64,000 nucleotides of DNA from Daldinia sp. FL1419 (lineage: Eukaryota > Ascomycota > Sordariomycetes > Xylariales > Hypoxylaceae): positions 372,001 to 436,000 of the forward strand of contig MU623343.1 of the NCBI GenBank assembly GCA_025201765.1, in the 5' to 3' direction. The position numbers were made by a program, and so were the translations under genes. Shown here in pieces: positions 35,599-48,450 of this stretch; the first letter of the stretch is position 1, and the number at the start of each line of letters is the position of its first letter. Below the pieces are notes generated by a model, which was not told the origin of the DNA, did not search any database, and worked only from the letters and a program-made list of their open reading frames with translations.

Positions 35599-36546
35599 TA
35601 CCGCGTATGGTGTTGTCAATATATGTGTCGGGGCTGTGGGGGAGGTAATTTAGCGACCATTTAACGACCGAAGAAGATTCGAAGGTGTTTCTTTGTTCTG
35701 GTTAAGATGCGCCGGCTTAGGTAGGTATATTTTATGTAAACGAGTTCCTTTATCTACCTAGGCCCTACCTATATGTAGGCAGATAGGGGTTTGCTTTGAT
35801 AAAACGGGAGGCGTTTGCTTCTGTGGATCTTGGCTGATTACCCATCCTGCCGGTTGGCTAGGTTGAATAGTAAAGTAAAAGTGGCAGGATAAGCGCATGC
35901 GCCCTTTTGGAATGGCAAGTGGTCGTGTCTACGGAAGTGTGTAACATCTAACATCGGCTAAACTCTTATAGAAAAGATCTCTTCTTAACCTCGGCATGGT
36001 TCCCCCCTGGAGATGGCTCACGGTATTTGCGACAGCACTAACAAGATTGGTTGATATTTGGGCGTTTATAGTTATTGGAATTAGTTAGAGGGGAGCGATG
36101 TATTTTATAGCGTACAACTTATACCACAGTTCCGTCATATTATCATTGGTATAGCATGGAAAGGAGAGGTATGTGAGTGTCTAGGTCAACGACGTTCTCC
36201 CTATCTAATACTTAGCCTAGTTTATTAGCTAGCTGTAAGACTTGGGGTAGCTAGGAAATTGGGACAGATCCTTCCTATTGGAATCGACGGTGTTGTGTTT
36301 TGATTCGCGAGAGTAAGGCGGGACAGCAGGGGTTAAACATCCGGAGTATGATATGATAACTTGTCTCTGGGTAGTAATACAAAAAGACCCCTCGGCATAG
36401 ACGCATAGACATCCGAAGCCGAATTGGCTAGCCTACCGTAGAAAACTTTTTGAAGGATTTACATTCAACCAGTCTTTCAGATACATAAATGCATGCAACG
36501 CCTCCGGTGCATCGTGTCGAATGATCGATGAGCATCTTGATGGGAA
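35599..36546. other. Intergenic region
   Basis: No gene recognised. TAGGTAGG and CCTACCT motifs at 35719-35775. Confidence 0.45.
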
Positions 36547-37475
36547 TCACACGTAAGGCTTCACCTATTGTTCCGTCCAGTCCAAGGTTTTTGGGCAAGC
36601 CCAGTGCCTCCTTCCGACTGGGTCTTCGAGCCTCGGAGAAGATCCTTTTGAATCTCTCCAAACCGACCCCATGGGACGACTAGTAATGGATATCATGTCA
36701 GCACCTTGTATTTCGTACGTACCCATCCAAGGGAAGCTAGAAGAAAAAGAAAACCTCCGTGAAAGACAATAGGAAAAGTACAATCGCCTGACCGCTCAAG
36801 TGTAACCTCATCTGAGAGGCCGGCGAACAATACCGTGTACGCCCCGAGGATTACAGGCTTTACGATGGCTTTCCTGTAAAGCATCTCGAGCGCGTTGAAA
36901 TGACGATCAAGGTCGGTTTTGAGGGCGCCTGGATCCAATGCCTAAGATTTTATCAGAACGTTCTGGTCCTCGCCCACCCCCGAGACCACCAAGGCCATAT
37001 GATGGTCGATGCACGACAGGGTCTAATGTCCTAGGAAAAGCTTACGACGCTAACAATGCCCTCCTTTCGATGCCGTCGCGCCTACTCAGTCGCATGATAG
37101 TAATTACCGGCTTTGCTAATACCGTAGCTACTTGTACACATAAAGAACGCCCTTCTTATAGTCCAGGTTATCCATGTCAATGCCGCCCTTTACAGTCATA
37201 TTCTCGGCTGACGAAGACGATACCCAGACGACGCGAACGCTGCCCTTCGGGGATGCTTCGCGGATAGACTTGATGGCATCGCGGCCGTGCTCCTCGTTGC
37301 GCACTGCTACCCAGACGATAGCATTCTTATGGAAGAGGGCCTGGGCGACTTGTTTACCAAGCCCTGTGTTTGAACCAGTAACTATACATACCTTACCGGA
37401 CAGGTCCGGGATATCTTGCTCAACATATGCGGGCTTGGTAGCGAACATATCATAGAATAATGAAATGTATGACAT
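36547..37475 (-). pseudogene. Short-chain dehydrogenase/reductase pseudogene (retinol-dehydrogenase-like)
   Basis: Family signatures of an NAD(P)-binding SDR are scattered over three frames. The start (about 37475) encodes the Rossmann glycine motif GKVCIVTGSNTGLGKQ. It jumps from IREASPKGS straight to VRVVWVSSSSAENM, so the whole middle (second half of the cofactor fold with the NNAG motif, about 80 codons) is missing. The active-site YGISK lies in another frame (about 37109-37125), soon followed by an in-frame TAG (37082-37084). A plausible 70-100 bp intron and ALDPGALKTDL follow, then VVPWGRFGEIQKDLL, another frame change and a stop before the usual C-terminal VKPYV. At least one deletion, two frameshifts and two stops: not functional. 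Neighbours are an MFS transporter and a MITE-like element. Confidence 0.82.
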
Positions 37476-39035
37476 GTTGACCATTTGATGATGTAGGTAG
37501 TGTCTAAGAAATGCTTCACTCGTAATATATGGTTTCAAGATTCCTTTGTCCCACTAGTGTCTTGCTCTTGATAAAAAGTTTTTTTTTTAAAATAAAGGCT
37601 TCTAGATATTGAAACTATGGTCGATATATATATCAATGTATGCCTAATTTTGAAGTGACCGTCTATCTACCTAGTTCGTGTCCGAATTAGGTAACTGAGA
37701 ATCTCTGCGACTCCGAGTCTGAATATTATTTGAGTGCGATTCCGATACTGATAAGTAACAAGTTCAACTCGTGGTAAGCTTCGAATACTCAACAGGTATA
37801 ATAATCGTAGTTTGGGATTTAATCATATAGATTCAATAAGCTTAATATTAAACGATTGGGGAAAGAGGTTTACTGATTGAGACTGATGATTTGATATAGC
37901 ACGATTGATTAGAAGTTGGTGAAACTACACCTCCACCAGGATGGTAAACCATAGCAGCCTCCAACGCCCAATCTAAAGTCTTGCATGTAATTTATATATA
38001 AATTTTATGGAAGAAATACGTATGGCTTGTGAAAGGAAAATTTTTTGGGAAATTTTTGAAATTAATAAATATATATTAAGGAATTTTTTATATAAAATCT
38101 CTTAATTAATAGTTATTTTATGGTATATTGGAGTTAGTGGAGGCTTTTATGGTTTACCATCTTGGTGGAGGTGTATTACGAAGGCTTCACCGCTTTCAAG
38201 TTATGCTGCATTACCTTGGGTAGAACTAAGGTGCTAACACCTGTAGCACCTTGAATCATATCAGCAAGGGATTAACATATGCTTACCTCCAAATGCTCCG
38301 AATGCATCATGATATGATACCTAACATAGTATAGCCTTCGGGCAACTTGTTCTGCTGTATTACACTTATTACACTAACGCCGCGGGCCGTGCGGGGGCTA
38401 ATGCAATGCTAAGTAACTGCCGGCTCCGGCGGGTATTCGGTATTCAAATACCTACCCAATCCGAACAACCTTAGGTAAGATAATAGGCTTGCATTTTGCA
38501 TCTCCCATCTCGATAATCGATACTCCCCCTCCCATTCTCTCTTACATCAGGTATGTATGAACCCAGCCCTGGAATGTCGCATTCCAATGGCCCCAAATGT
38601 CGCAGATACTCCGTCAAGGGAACAGTAGCAGCATACGGAGGGGGGGCACGCCACTTTATAGCGTTTGCTGGAGTTATATGATAAGCTGAGTCCTAAACCC
38701 CTGATTGGGGATTGGGGATATAATAGTAGGTGGGGAACTCCGGTGCGAGCTGCGCTTTCAGCTTCCTCTATTACCTATTACAGCGTACGGTCGGAGTGCG
38801 CAAAAGGGCCCAGTTACCCAGGGCGGACATCCCTATTTATATTTCGGACGTGTCGGGGATCCGTACGCGGATATAAGTTTAGCAGAAGCCCTGTGCGGAA
38901 TTACTGTTAAGGCTGAAATCCAAATATGAGGCCACCCTTATTGCATCAAAGCTGAAATACACCGAAATACACCGGATTACACTGAAATACACTGAAATAC
39001 CCCACAATCGCGGCTCTTCAAAAAGGATCCACAAG
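37476..39035. other. Intergenic region with a MITE-like element
   Basis: Apart from the inverted-repeat element at 37926-38175 I see only short domain-free frames. A short direct repeat GAAATACAC occurs three or four times at 38953-38998, immediately upstream of the scytalone dehydratase start. Confidence 0.5.
37926..38175. mobile_element. MITE-like element with 38-bp terminal inverted repeats
   Basis: The arms 37926-37963 and 38138-38175 are inverted copies with 3 mismatches in 38 (conserved parts CACCTCCACCA and GATGGTAAACCATA). The outermost bases are TA on both sides, as expected if CACCTCC...GGAGGTG inserted at a TA target site. The core is AT-rich, 174 bp, without an ORF. Size and structure fit a MITE derived from a Tc1/mariner-like parent. 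It is unrelated in sequence to the element at 20.3 kb. Confidence 0.8.
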
Positions 39036-39724
39036 ATGGCTACCGGAAATATTAACTTCGATGGTATGGCAAATACATCCTTGCCAGCATATGTCACATC
39101 AAACATCGGATTGTGCATGCTAACGATAATTATAGACTACCTTGGTCTGCAGGCTTGCTTGGTCGAGTGGGCGGATAGCTACGATACCAAGGACTGGAAT
39201 AGGTTGCGGAAGTGCATAGCGCCCACTCTGCGCGTGCGTTACCTACTTACGAACGAGGGTGTCTTGTCGTGGGCTAACATCTTGAATAGATCGACTACCG
39301 TTCCTTTCTAGACAAGCTCTGGGAGGCGATGCCTGCTGACGAATTTGTGTCTATGGTCTCGTCCCCGGCAGTGCTGGGTGACCCACTGCTTAAGACACAA
39401 CACTTCATCGGTGGTACCAAATGGCAGAAGATATCGGACACAGAGGTCATTGGAACACATCAGCTGCGCGTGCCACACCAGAGATACACGGATCCGACAC
39501 GAAGCCAAGTTGCCGTCAAGGGTCACGCTCACTCTACTAACGTCCACTGGTACCGTAAGGTCGATGGTGTTTGGAAGTTTGCGGGCCTCAATCCCGACAT
39601 CCGCTGGAGTGAGTACGATTTTGAGAAGGTATTTGCGGATGGTCGCGAGGAGTTCGGAGATGCCATCGCTGCTAAGGCGGAAGGCATCCCGGTTAAGTTG
39701 GAAGGCCTCGCGGCAAAGGTATAA
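39036..39724 (+). CDS. SCD1: Scytalone dehydratase (DHN-melanin biosynthesis)
   Basis: Dehydrates scytalone to 1,3,8-trihydroxynaphthalene and vermelone to 1,8-DHN in the melanin pathway. Exons 39036-39063, 39136-39233 and 39290-39724 (introns 72 and 56 bp) join to 186 residues (rice-blast enzyme 172). NTF2-like cone fold. Conserved blocks are DYLGLQACLVEWADSYD, KDWNRLRKCIAPTLRIDYR, PLLKTQHFIGG, HQLRVPHQRYTD and GHAHSTNVHWYRK ... FAGLNP. The residues that line the active site in the rice-blast enzyme (Tyr-Asp of ADSYD, Tyr of IDYR, His of TQHF, His of VPHQR, Asn of GLNP) are all present. The tiny 28-bp first exon explains why an unspliced reading looks fragmentary. No other melanin gene is visible in the window. 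Confidence 0.95.
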
Positions 39725-42700
39725 ATGCTACTTTTGAAGTACCTGGGGAAGTTGGTATTAATAGGGGGTAGGTTTGGGTAAAGGATGTTTGGGAATAAGT
39801 AAAGCCAATCTTGATGCTTATTTCAATGTTGTTATATCCACACCAGGTCTTCGTACACACTAGGTAGATAATTAGAAGAAGGCATTTCTCCTTCTCCGGT
39901 CAATACATCTGGCGGTGCTTGTATTCCTACATTTTTTCTTCTTTTCTTGCTAACTGGAGAAAATCAAACTTTTGGATCTCTTCTCCATCAACGCTGAAAC
40001 TGGTGGAGGAACGCATTCAACCTGGTGTACCTACACAATCAACAATGCGACTTGCATTAATCGATGCGGTTTGAGATTCTACTAATACCCACAAGATGCC
40101 ATCTACTGACATTGAACCTCTTGGCCCTTTGGAGGATTGGCTGCACGTGGGCACATACCTACACTGGTGACGGAAACTTCTGGACGAGCTTTTACCAAAA
40201 TATATGAGCAATAGTGGAGTTCGTAGGTTTTCGTATCTTCAAACAAAGACCCATTGAATTACGGATTTAGTGGCAATAGCGGGACTACTGGATCAGTTGC
40301 CAAGAAGCTGGATCTCGGTCATAAAGATAAGGAACTAACACCGCAAGGCTTTTCGAAAATTAGGTGAGGATACTGTATCGCGTCATTAGTGGACCATACG
40401 GGCCGTCATGAGATGGCGTAACAAGGCAACGCGTACAACTCCGCAGACGCGAACGTGAAGAAGAAAGATAAATAAAAATAAAACCTGGACACGGTACTTA
40501 TTCCATATGAGTACGTAGGTACCTAAGTAATCGGGGCATGTACGACGGAAATATAGCACAATTGAACCCGTGGAATTGGTTCGTAGGAGTAGTAGAAAAA
40601 CCGAAAGGTTGGGTCTCGCTGCTGTTCGAAATTTCTCAACGAATTGACACCGAATGTTGAGTCGTTGAATTAGGGGGCGAACCGTAATCCCGGAACTCGG
40701 GAACTACATGCGTACCTAAAGCTGCAGCAAGCTGAATGATAACGGAAATGGTATATGGGTATGGGTTGAGTACCTACCTAGGTAGGTATATAAGTTGTTT
40801 CTGGATTTTTTTTTTTCGCGCCGCAGACGGACGTTCAAACAGTCTCGTGACCCAATCTCCTGTTGTGCTTACGCAGACCAAAAGCATTAGAAGCACTGAA
40901 GCACCAGCCTGTGTGGTGAAACCCGCCTAGGTTCGACAGTGCCCCCACGTGCGGCCGGTGAGACATCCGGGCACCGGCATGGCCGGGGAAGGTAGGTCGG
41001 GAAAGCGGCGAACTGAGACGAACTGAGACGAACTCGGCAGTGCTACATTTTTTCTCTTACATATTGGCGTCTAGGATCTTATCGTTTGTCGTGGCTTGTC
41101 ATAGGGATAAAAATCTCGGCATGCTTCAAGAAAAGCTTGCACAAAGCTTGCTACGACGTCTTTTCAGCCGTATTCCGCCCTCGTAAATAAAAAAACCCAA
41201 CAACAAAACAAGTAAACTAGTCGCAGCGAACGGATGCTGTTTGCCAATGTCTTGGGTCTTGGATGCCCAGAACGCCGAGTCCGCAAGCAGGTCTTGGGCA
41301 TTGCTAAGACGGTGCGTAGGTTGGCTGATACGGAACGACGGAGGCATGTACTATGTAAGCGAGCAAAATAAAACGACGTCATGTGATGGAGACGATTGGG
41401 GTCTCGTAAGAGCCGCCAAGATGGTCTATGTCACATTGGACATGGGCGTGCTACGCCATGGCCTTCTCTTTTTCTATCATGGGGGGTTTTTTTTTTCATT
41501 TTTTTTTCATGCGACTAGGTTACTATGTACTACTTTTCTGTTGCGCCACCGTGCTAAATTAATAGTTTAGAAGCAGGAGGGTATAGATTAAAAGCGATCG
41601 GTCTCGAAATTAGATCTAAGTGATACAATGCAATAATAGGCGAATGAAATCTGTTTTTGTAATTGGGCCAATTATTGTGATAGTGATTGAGAGAAAGTTT
41701 CGGAATTAGACGATGAAAACGTCGAATACTGAAGAAACATTGGATTGCATTAGATCGGGGACAACGTCTTAGACCGTGCCGTGGTAATTTGTGGCATTTC
41801 CTCGTGAGAAGTTGAAACATTCAAGTACCGACTTTGTACCCCGATAGGAAATATGGGGGAAGCATACATGGGAGTTTTCCGGCTCGAGTTTAGCGCCCTG
41901 CTGCTTTATCTCTTCAGCAACTTCTTTCCAACTTTAGCGATTCCAGGTTAGTAGCTTTCACCATAGCCCATCTTTTACTCAGCTTGATCAAGTCTTCACT
42001 TAGGTTAGGTTAGAAGATTCAAATATCGTACATTAGGATGCAGCATTTTAATAAAAGTTGGTGGGATCAGCCGAAGGTCATTTATCGCAATTCGTCTATC
42101 TTTTTGTCCATCGTTTACCTATCTCTGACCTAAATAAAGTCACATGCATATAATTAAAATACCTATGTATAAGAGTCGATCCGTAAGGGTGTCGATGGCA
42201 TCATCTTCCGAGAGGCCTTGATGTCGCAGGACTTTCCAGGCCCTTGAAAAAAAAAATCCAATGCCCGGGAACCTACGGCATCTCGGCACAAACGAGGCAT
42301 CTCTAAAGGCATACTTAAACTGCCTGAATACCCACCTAACCTATCAAGCAGGTAGGAGCTCGACGGCGTGGCTGTGTGGAATGATAAGACGAGTTCCACA
42401 GCATCGGAGACATCAGCCGTCGACAACATTCCGCCGGTTCATTTCGAAGTTGCGTGTCCCACGGTATGGAATATACGGGGAAATCGGCTTGAACATATCT
42501 CTACCACTATATAAATTTTATACGCATGCAAATGAAATCAAACTTTCAGCAATGTCTTGGTCTAAACTTGTACTCCCCGCAATCTTCGACGCTCCGCATT
42601 TCTATCTAGAATTCCGAACCCCGCTCGCCATTGCCCTCTTCTTTTTCATCGGTTGAGCCTCAATTGTATTATTCCATTGGTTAGTTTCTCTTCCGCAGGG

Positions 42701-43700
42701 CTACTCTTGGTGGTAAGCCGGACCAGATTCGATTCACCTTGTACCTGTACGCTATTAAAAATATCGAAAAGGTACATAAATATACCTACGTAAAAGCAGC
42801 CAGGATTTGGTTACTCTCGAAATACATGACAGGTACTCACCGCCATAAGGGCCTATCAAAGGTCCGTAAGTACCCAGCCGGTCGTGCATGAAACCCATGC
42901 ACGGTTTGCCCAAAGCCCCCACTAAACTAACTAGGGTAGTAACTAGGAAATGACCAGGATCATTGAGTCGGGTCCATTAAAACCCCAAATTCATCATTGC
43001 AAAAGGGTCGACAACCTAGGAGCTTGTTGCTCGGGATTGTACAAAATTTTTTTTTTCTCTATTACAAGGTACAAAAACTTCGAAGCTGCCAGTTCTTTCT
43101 GTCGGATCGCGTTGTTGCTTCTTGTACTACAACAACCCCTTTCGTCGGGTGTTATTTTTTATTTTATTTTTTGTTTTTTTTCTCATCTTTTATCCTCTCT
43201 CTTCTTAGCTGGGCATCAAGAGATAAAATAACCTGATTCTTGCCCCCCTGCATCTTCTATTTGCTTGATGCTCGTGCTGCCGCGACACATCCCCCTCCTT
43301 CACGAGCGACCCTCCCTACGCGTAAACAGAAAAGAGATTCAAATGTATTAGCGATCTTCAGATTATCGCACTCAGCGGCTATCTCGGTTTTTATTTTACT
43401 TGCATCTCGTCTTGGCCCATTGTATAGCTAGTCTGCCAGTTACTTGGCATGCAAACCATCGTCCTGAATGCATCTAGATCAGAAATCCCCTAGACCTGTA
43501 TTCATAAGTTGGAGAGTCGCCAGTCCTACTTCACCTCCTGGGCTCTTTTCGCTATCTGCAAATAAACCAATATACACACCCTCGTCCGACCAGCGTCCTC
43601 CCTGAACCTCGATCTTGTAGGCTGCGGTCTTCTCTATTCCTTTCTTCCCCTGCGTACGCCCCCCATTCGAGTCGTCGTCCAGGGGACGTTATCATAAATA
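39725..43700. other. 4-kb gene-poor region
   Basis: No gene I can support. Contains an 18-bp perfect palindrome TACCTACCTAGGTAGGTA at 40771-40788, several T or A homopolymers (40807-40817, 41487-41509, 42248-42256, 43046-43055, 43147-43180), and a possible tiny membrane ORF (41126-41347 minus; see rejected). The last 450 bp are probably the 5' leader of the antiporter gene. Confidence 0.45.
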
Positions 43701-46700
43701 ATGGCGTGGGATCACCTCTCCATCACCAAACCCCATTTGGTGTATATTATCCTAGGGGGGTTTACTTCGCTTTTTATGCTCTGCTCTTCCGTTATCAAGG
43801 AGCGTATGTATATCGGTGAGGCGACTGTTGCTACTCTCTGTGGTGTTATTTTCGGTCCTCACGCTGCAAACCTGATTGATCCCGTATCGTGGGGAAACGT
43901 CGACGAGATTACCCTTGAATTTTCCCGAATAGTCTTGGTCGTTCAATGTTTCGCCGTCGGAGTCGAATTGCCTAAATACTATATGGAAAGGCATTGGAAA
44001 TCCGTGGTATTCCTACTGCTTCCCGTTATGACCTTTGGATGGTTGATCACAAGTTTGATCGTCTGGTGGATGTTTCCAATACTCTCTTGGCTTGAGAGTT
44101 TGGTCGTTGCAGCCTGTGTCACCGCTACAGATCCTGTTCTTGCTTCGTCTGTTGTTGGTAAGGGCAAGTTTGCAAAGCGAGTACCGAAGCACTTGAGAGA
44201 TCTTCTTTCCGCCGAATCTGGTTGCAACGACGGCATGGCTTTTCCTTTCATCTACCTTTCGCTATACTTGCTACAGGAGCATTTGGACGCTAAAGAGACG
44301 ACGTATCATTGGCTGGTCTACACCGTCCTGTACGAGTGTATTTTTGGCGCCATATACGGATTTCTGATTGGGTATATCGCGCGACATGGAATTAAGTACG
44401 CTGAAAGGCACGACCTCATTGATCGGGAAAGTTTTCTCGTCTTCTACTTTACCTTGGCTTTATTCTGCGCCGGCTCGGGTAGTATTTTAGGTACGGACGA
44501 CTTACTCGTCGGGTTCGCTGCTGGTGTGGGCTTCTCAAACGATGGTTGGTTTAGCGAGAAAACCGAAGAATCGCATGTGTCAAACGTTATCGACCTGCTA
44601 ATCAATTTGGCCTACTTCGTCTACCTGGGCACCATTATTCCCTGGGAGCAGTACAACAACATGGAAATTGGTCTTTCCGCCTGGAGACTTGTGGTTATGG
44701 CCATATTTGTGATCCTTTTCCGTCGAATTCCGATTATGATGATGCTCAAACCGTTGATTCCCGATGTAAAGACGTGGCGAGAGGCTCTGTTCGCTGGACA
44801 TTTCGGTCCAATCGGCGTAGGCGCCATCTTCGTCGCCTTACTTGCTCGCGCCGAGTTAGAGAGTGGACACACTATTCCAGAACCAGAAGTGCCGAAGAAG
44901 GGTGCCGAATTTTATAACGTTATCATCCTCGTGTGGCCTATTGTTACTTTTATGGTCATCTCCTCTATTATCGTCCACGGTTCTTCAGTGGCCGTGTTTA
45001 CCTTGGGCAAGCGGATCAATACCTTGTCGCTCACCATGTCATTCACCACTGCTACCGAAGAAGGTCCTGCGTGGATGAGCCGTTTGCCCCGAATTGGGTC
45101 TCAATCGCGATCGCAAGGCCGAACCATGTCGGATACCGATTATGAGGAGATGAAGTTACCCGACTTTCCACCCGGGACGTTACCACCAACTGGGATGCCC
45201 GGGCAGTTTCTACGTCGGCAACGTGAAGAGGAGAACCCTAGCAGGGCTGGTAGTCGCGCTTCTTCCCGACGACGTAGTAGGAGAAGGTGGGACGATGGGA
45301 TTGGACCTGGTGGCCCTGTGAGCCAATCGGCCATCTTCCCCCAGAAAAGGAGCCCGAGCGAAGTAGCAGAGCCGATGTCGCCGTCGGATTCTGTACCCCC
45401 CGTTTCTCCAAGGCAAGAAAGCCCCAGCTCACCATCAGAGGACCCTGAAAAGGATAGTGAAAAGGACATCGAGAAAACTGTAGACGTGAAGAAGGAACGC
45501 GAATCGGGACCCGACAGGAGCCGCGAGCAACCAGCTAGAGGCCAACGACACGACGAATTAGAAGTGTTTGATGAGGGCGATCACATTATAATCGAAGACC
45601 ACGATGGCCAAGTTCTTGCTGTGGAGGAAACAGGACCCCAGCCGGTTCAAGATCTGCATAAGGTCAAAGAGAAAGCTAGAGCCGAAACTCAAAAGCCAGG
45701 ATGGACATATGATTCACTTAAGAAAAGTATTGGCAAATGGCGCGACGAGGAGGCCCAGAAACGTAAAGATAAGGCAAAGATCGAACGTAAGCATGAGCCG
45801 GCTAGGGCATATCAATTCGGTAATACGGTGAGTACAATCCCTTGTTTGAGTACTAAGCGAAGCTAATTCTTGATAGATTATTGTAGAAGATGTTGATGGA
45901 GAGGTGGTGAGGAAGTATGATCTTCCTAACGATCGGGGCGATGGTAGAGACTATGTTGCTACCAGCTTGAAATACATGGGAATGGGTGGTCTTGTCAAGC
46001 CAACCGATAAACCAGCACCCAAGGCCGAGGCATCATCTGAGCAAGAGCCTACCCAGACCGACGATGTTAAACCCGTAACCAAAACTAAGACTGGAGGTTG
46101 GCCAGGCTTCAGTCGTGGAGGTGCCGCTGACCAGAGGAGGAAGGATGCTACCACTCCCGAAAGGAGCAAAGAAGATGATCGAGGAATTCGATTCACGATT
46201 GGTGGCGTTGGGCAGCGTATGACCAAGGATGACTTCCTTAGAGAGGTGCGAAAGCTAGACGCCAAGACTCGTCGTGAGGTTGTAGAACAGTCCAGCGCGG
46301 ACCCAGCAGTGAAGTCCATGGCGAAGGAAGCACCCAGTACGAGTGCAGCGCAAGCCCAAAGCCAAGTTCCGGCTCGCCCTCAGATCAGCGTAACTCAAGC
46401 CAGCGATAGTACTCAGGATAGTAGCAAGTCGCCTTCTCGTCCGGAGCCTGCTCGGGGACGTAGCCCGACAACAGGCACAGAGCAACCTCCAACTTCAAAC
46501 ACGCCAGAGACAGCCGCCGAGCGAAGGCGACGATTGGCGGCCTTTGCTAGCGTCCGCGAGGATAATGATTTAGGAGAAACTCCTGCAGAGAGGAGGAGAA
46601 GGGAGGCGGCGTTAGGTGTAGACAACGGGGGGGCTGAAGACAGCGATAGTGAAGATGATGATACCCCTAGAGTACCACCTGCAAGACGAGGGATAAGATT

Positions 46701-46728
46701 TGCAGACTCCCCGCCCAACAAGGGCTGA
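43701..46728 (+). CDS. NHA1: Plasma-membrane Na+(K+)/H+ antiporter, Nha1/Sod2 family
   Basis: Exports Na+ and K+ in exchange for protons across the plasma membrane. Exons 43701-45827 and 45877-46728 (49-bp intron) join to 992 residues, close to yeast Nha1 (985). The first about 445 residues carry the 12-helix CPA1 antiporter core: HLVYIILGGFTSLF, VVQCFAVGVELPKYYMERHWKSV, the ATDPVLASSVVGKGKFAKRVPKHLRDLLSAESGCNDGMAFPF block with its conserved acidic residues, and GHFGPIGVGAIFVALLAR. The C-terminal about 540 residues form the long, charged, disordered cytosolic tail typical of fungal Nha1, Ser/Pro/Glu-rich, with ERRRRLAAF-like repeats near the end. The intron lies within the tail. The ATG at 43701 leaves the usual short N-terminus. 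Confidence 0.95.
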
Positions 46729-47545
46729 GGCACACGCTTCATGAGGCATTATTTTTTTAGTTCTGCTTTAGGTCATGACGATATGTTGAATTGGTATAGC
46801 GAAAAGTAAGCATTATAGCTTTTATGAGATAGAGTAAATATTCTTTCCGTCTTGGGCAGGACGTTTTAATACATCAGTGTTAATATATTGATTTTATCGG
46901 TACCTACCTACCTACTTTTGCGATATAAGCACCAGGGTACCTGGGCAATCATGTGAGTTATTAGATGGAAATGCTGCTGATTTGGTGTTGGTATAACTAC
47001 GGAAGTTAAAACTTGGTCTGTATCATCCATACCTTTGTAGGTGTATTATGGACAAATCTAGACTATCAATGAGCATTTATTAAAGCTATATTTACCATGA
47101 ACCGATCTATACGTAGTATTAAGGTGTGCTAATAATCGCTTATCCGATCCGTTAATGTGAGGTTTGTTAACCAATGACGTCATTGAAGGTTATCTTAAAT
47201 AATTACTTACCTACTTCCTTACTTACATATGTACCTACCTAAGCCTAGGGCTACAGAGGGGTGATAGGTAGTTGGCGTATTAAGACGGTCACATGGAGGG
47301 GCTTAGAGGGGCACATCGATTAGCGCTTGGATACTAGCATGTATATGCAATTGGCCCACTTCTATTAGAGTCTTTGATGCCTAAGTCCGTAACTTCCTCC
47401 GCCGCTTCATTGCATTTTTCACTCCAGATCCTTGTAGAGGGTGCGGCACTTCTTGGCGACCGTCAAAATAACGCCAAGCAGAACCACACTGTCCCAATAA
47501 AAACAAAGGCCTAAAAATACCCCTGCAAGCTGTTAGCCGATAGTC
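46729..47545. other. Intergenic region, 3' of NHA1 and promoter of TOM22
   Basis: No gene recognised. Dispersed TACCTACCTACC motifs at 46899-46916 and 47204-47247. Confidence 0.5.
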
Positions 47546-48450
47546 ATGGATTCGTTATCGGATTCTGAAGATTTTCCTTTTGCTCCTCCCAATTCTCCCG
47601 TTACTCCAGCTCAAGACGCTCAAGACGCTCAAGACTCAACCCAAGACTCAACCCAAGACTCAACTCAAGAACCCAACCCACAATCCTCTTTCACCCCCAA
47701 CGGAATACAATCGAAGATCGCAATGGTTCAACTTACCGAGGTTGTAGATGAGCATTTCCAGGAGGACCAGGCTGGTCCCGAGGAAGACGACGATTTCACT
47801 GACACTGGTACGTCACAAATTTGCGAAGATGGAGTTTTTATATATAAGGATATGCGATCGCCATGCGCCGTCGTAATATATTCTTCTATTTTCCTTTTTC
47901 CTTTTTTCTTGTCTTCCTTCCTTTATATATGAGCACCTATGTATGCATGTATACGTAGCGACCTAACATAAGACCTACTTAGAGTCTGAAATCTCGACCG
48001 AATCGGATTACGACCCGTCTAGCGAAACTCTTGCCGAGCGCCTGTATGCGCTGCGCGACATCGTCCCTCCTCAGACCCGAACCTCAATCACAAACAAGAT
48101 CAACGCAACTACTGGAGCCATCTCAAGCTTCTTCTCTTTTGGTGGAAAAACCCTCTGGGTTCTAAGTACCTCTGCCCTGATTCTGGGTGTCCCTTGGGCT
48201 CTCGCGTGGGCCGAAGAGCAACAAGTAATGGAGATGGAAAAGGAAATGAAGATGCGCGAGATGGGAGGAGAGGTGAGTTGTCATGAGAACCTAATCATGT
48301 CATAATGTCTACTTGATAGACATATAATATCTAGTATGTGGCTAATACATGCGATAGATCCTAACTGCTGGTGGCGCCGGCGGTCCCAGCTCTTCAACAG
48401 CCCAACAAGTTGGCGCCGCAATCGACCGAGAGACGAAACCCGCTCTGTAA
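47546..48450 (+). CDS. TOM22: Mitochondrial import receptor subunit Tom22
   Basis: Central receptor and organiser of the TOM complex in the mitochondrial outer membrane. Exons 47546-47807, 47983-48272 and 48358-48450 join to 214 residues; most fungal Tom22 are 150-170, the extra length being in the N-terminus. The cytosolic part is strongly acidic (EEDDDFTDTESEISTESDYD), as expected for presequence binding, and includes short tandem repeats QDAQD and STQD. The membrane block LAERLYALRDIVPPQTRTSITN and TLWVLSTSALILGVPWALAWAEEQQ is the family signature. The C-terminal intermembrane tail is short and Gly/Ser-rich. The first intron is long (175 bp). Reading through it gives a false stop. Confidence 0.92.

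Noticed and set aside
41126..41347. 73-codon minus-strand frame with one hydrophobic segment followed by Arg/Lys
   Set aside because: It could be a tail-anchored micro-protein, but with no family, no intron evidence and an overlapping frame of similar length I could not support it.
42553..42654. Tiny 33-residue plus-strand frame ending in a hydrophobic stretch
   Set aside because: Too short and without context; chance cannot be excluded.
39725..43700. A possible DHN-melanin gene cluster around SCD1
   Set aside because: No polyketide synthase, tetra- or trihydroxynaphthalene reductase or regulator is visible; the neighbouring SDR is a pseudogene of a different subfamily.
43752..45469. Several minus-strand frames of 65-110 codons
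   Set aside because: All are antisense shadows of the NHA1 coding sequence.
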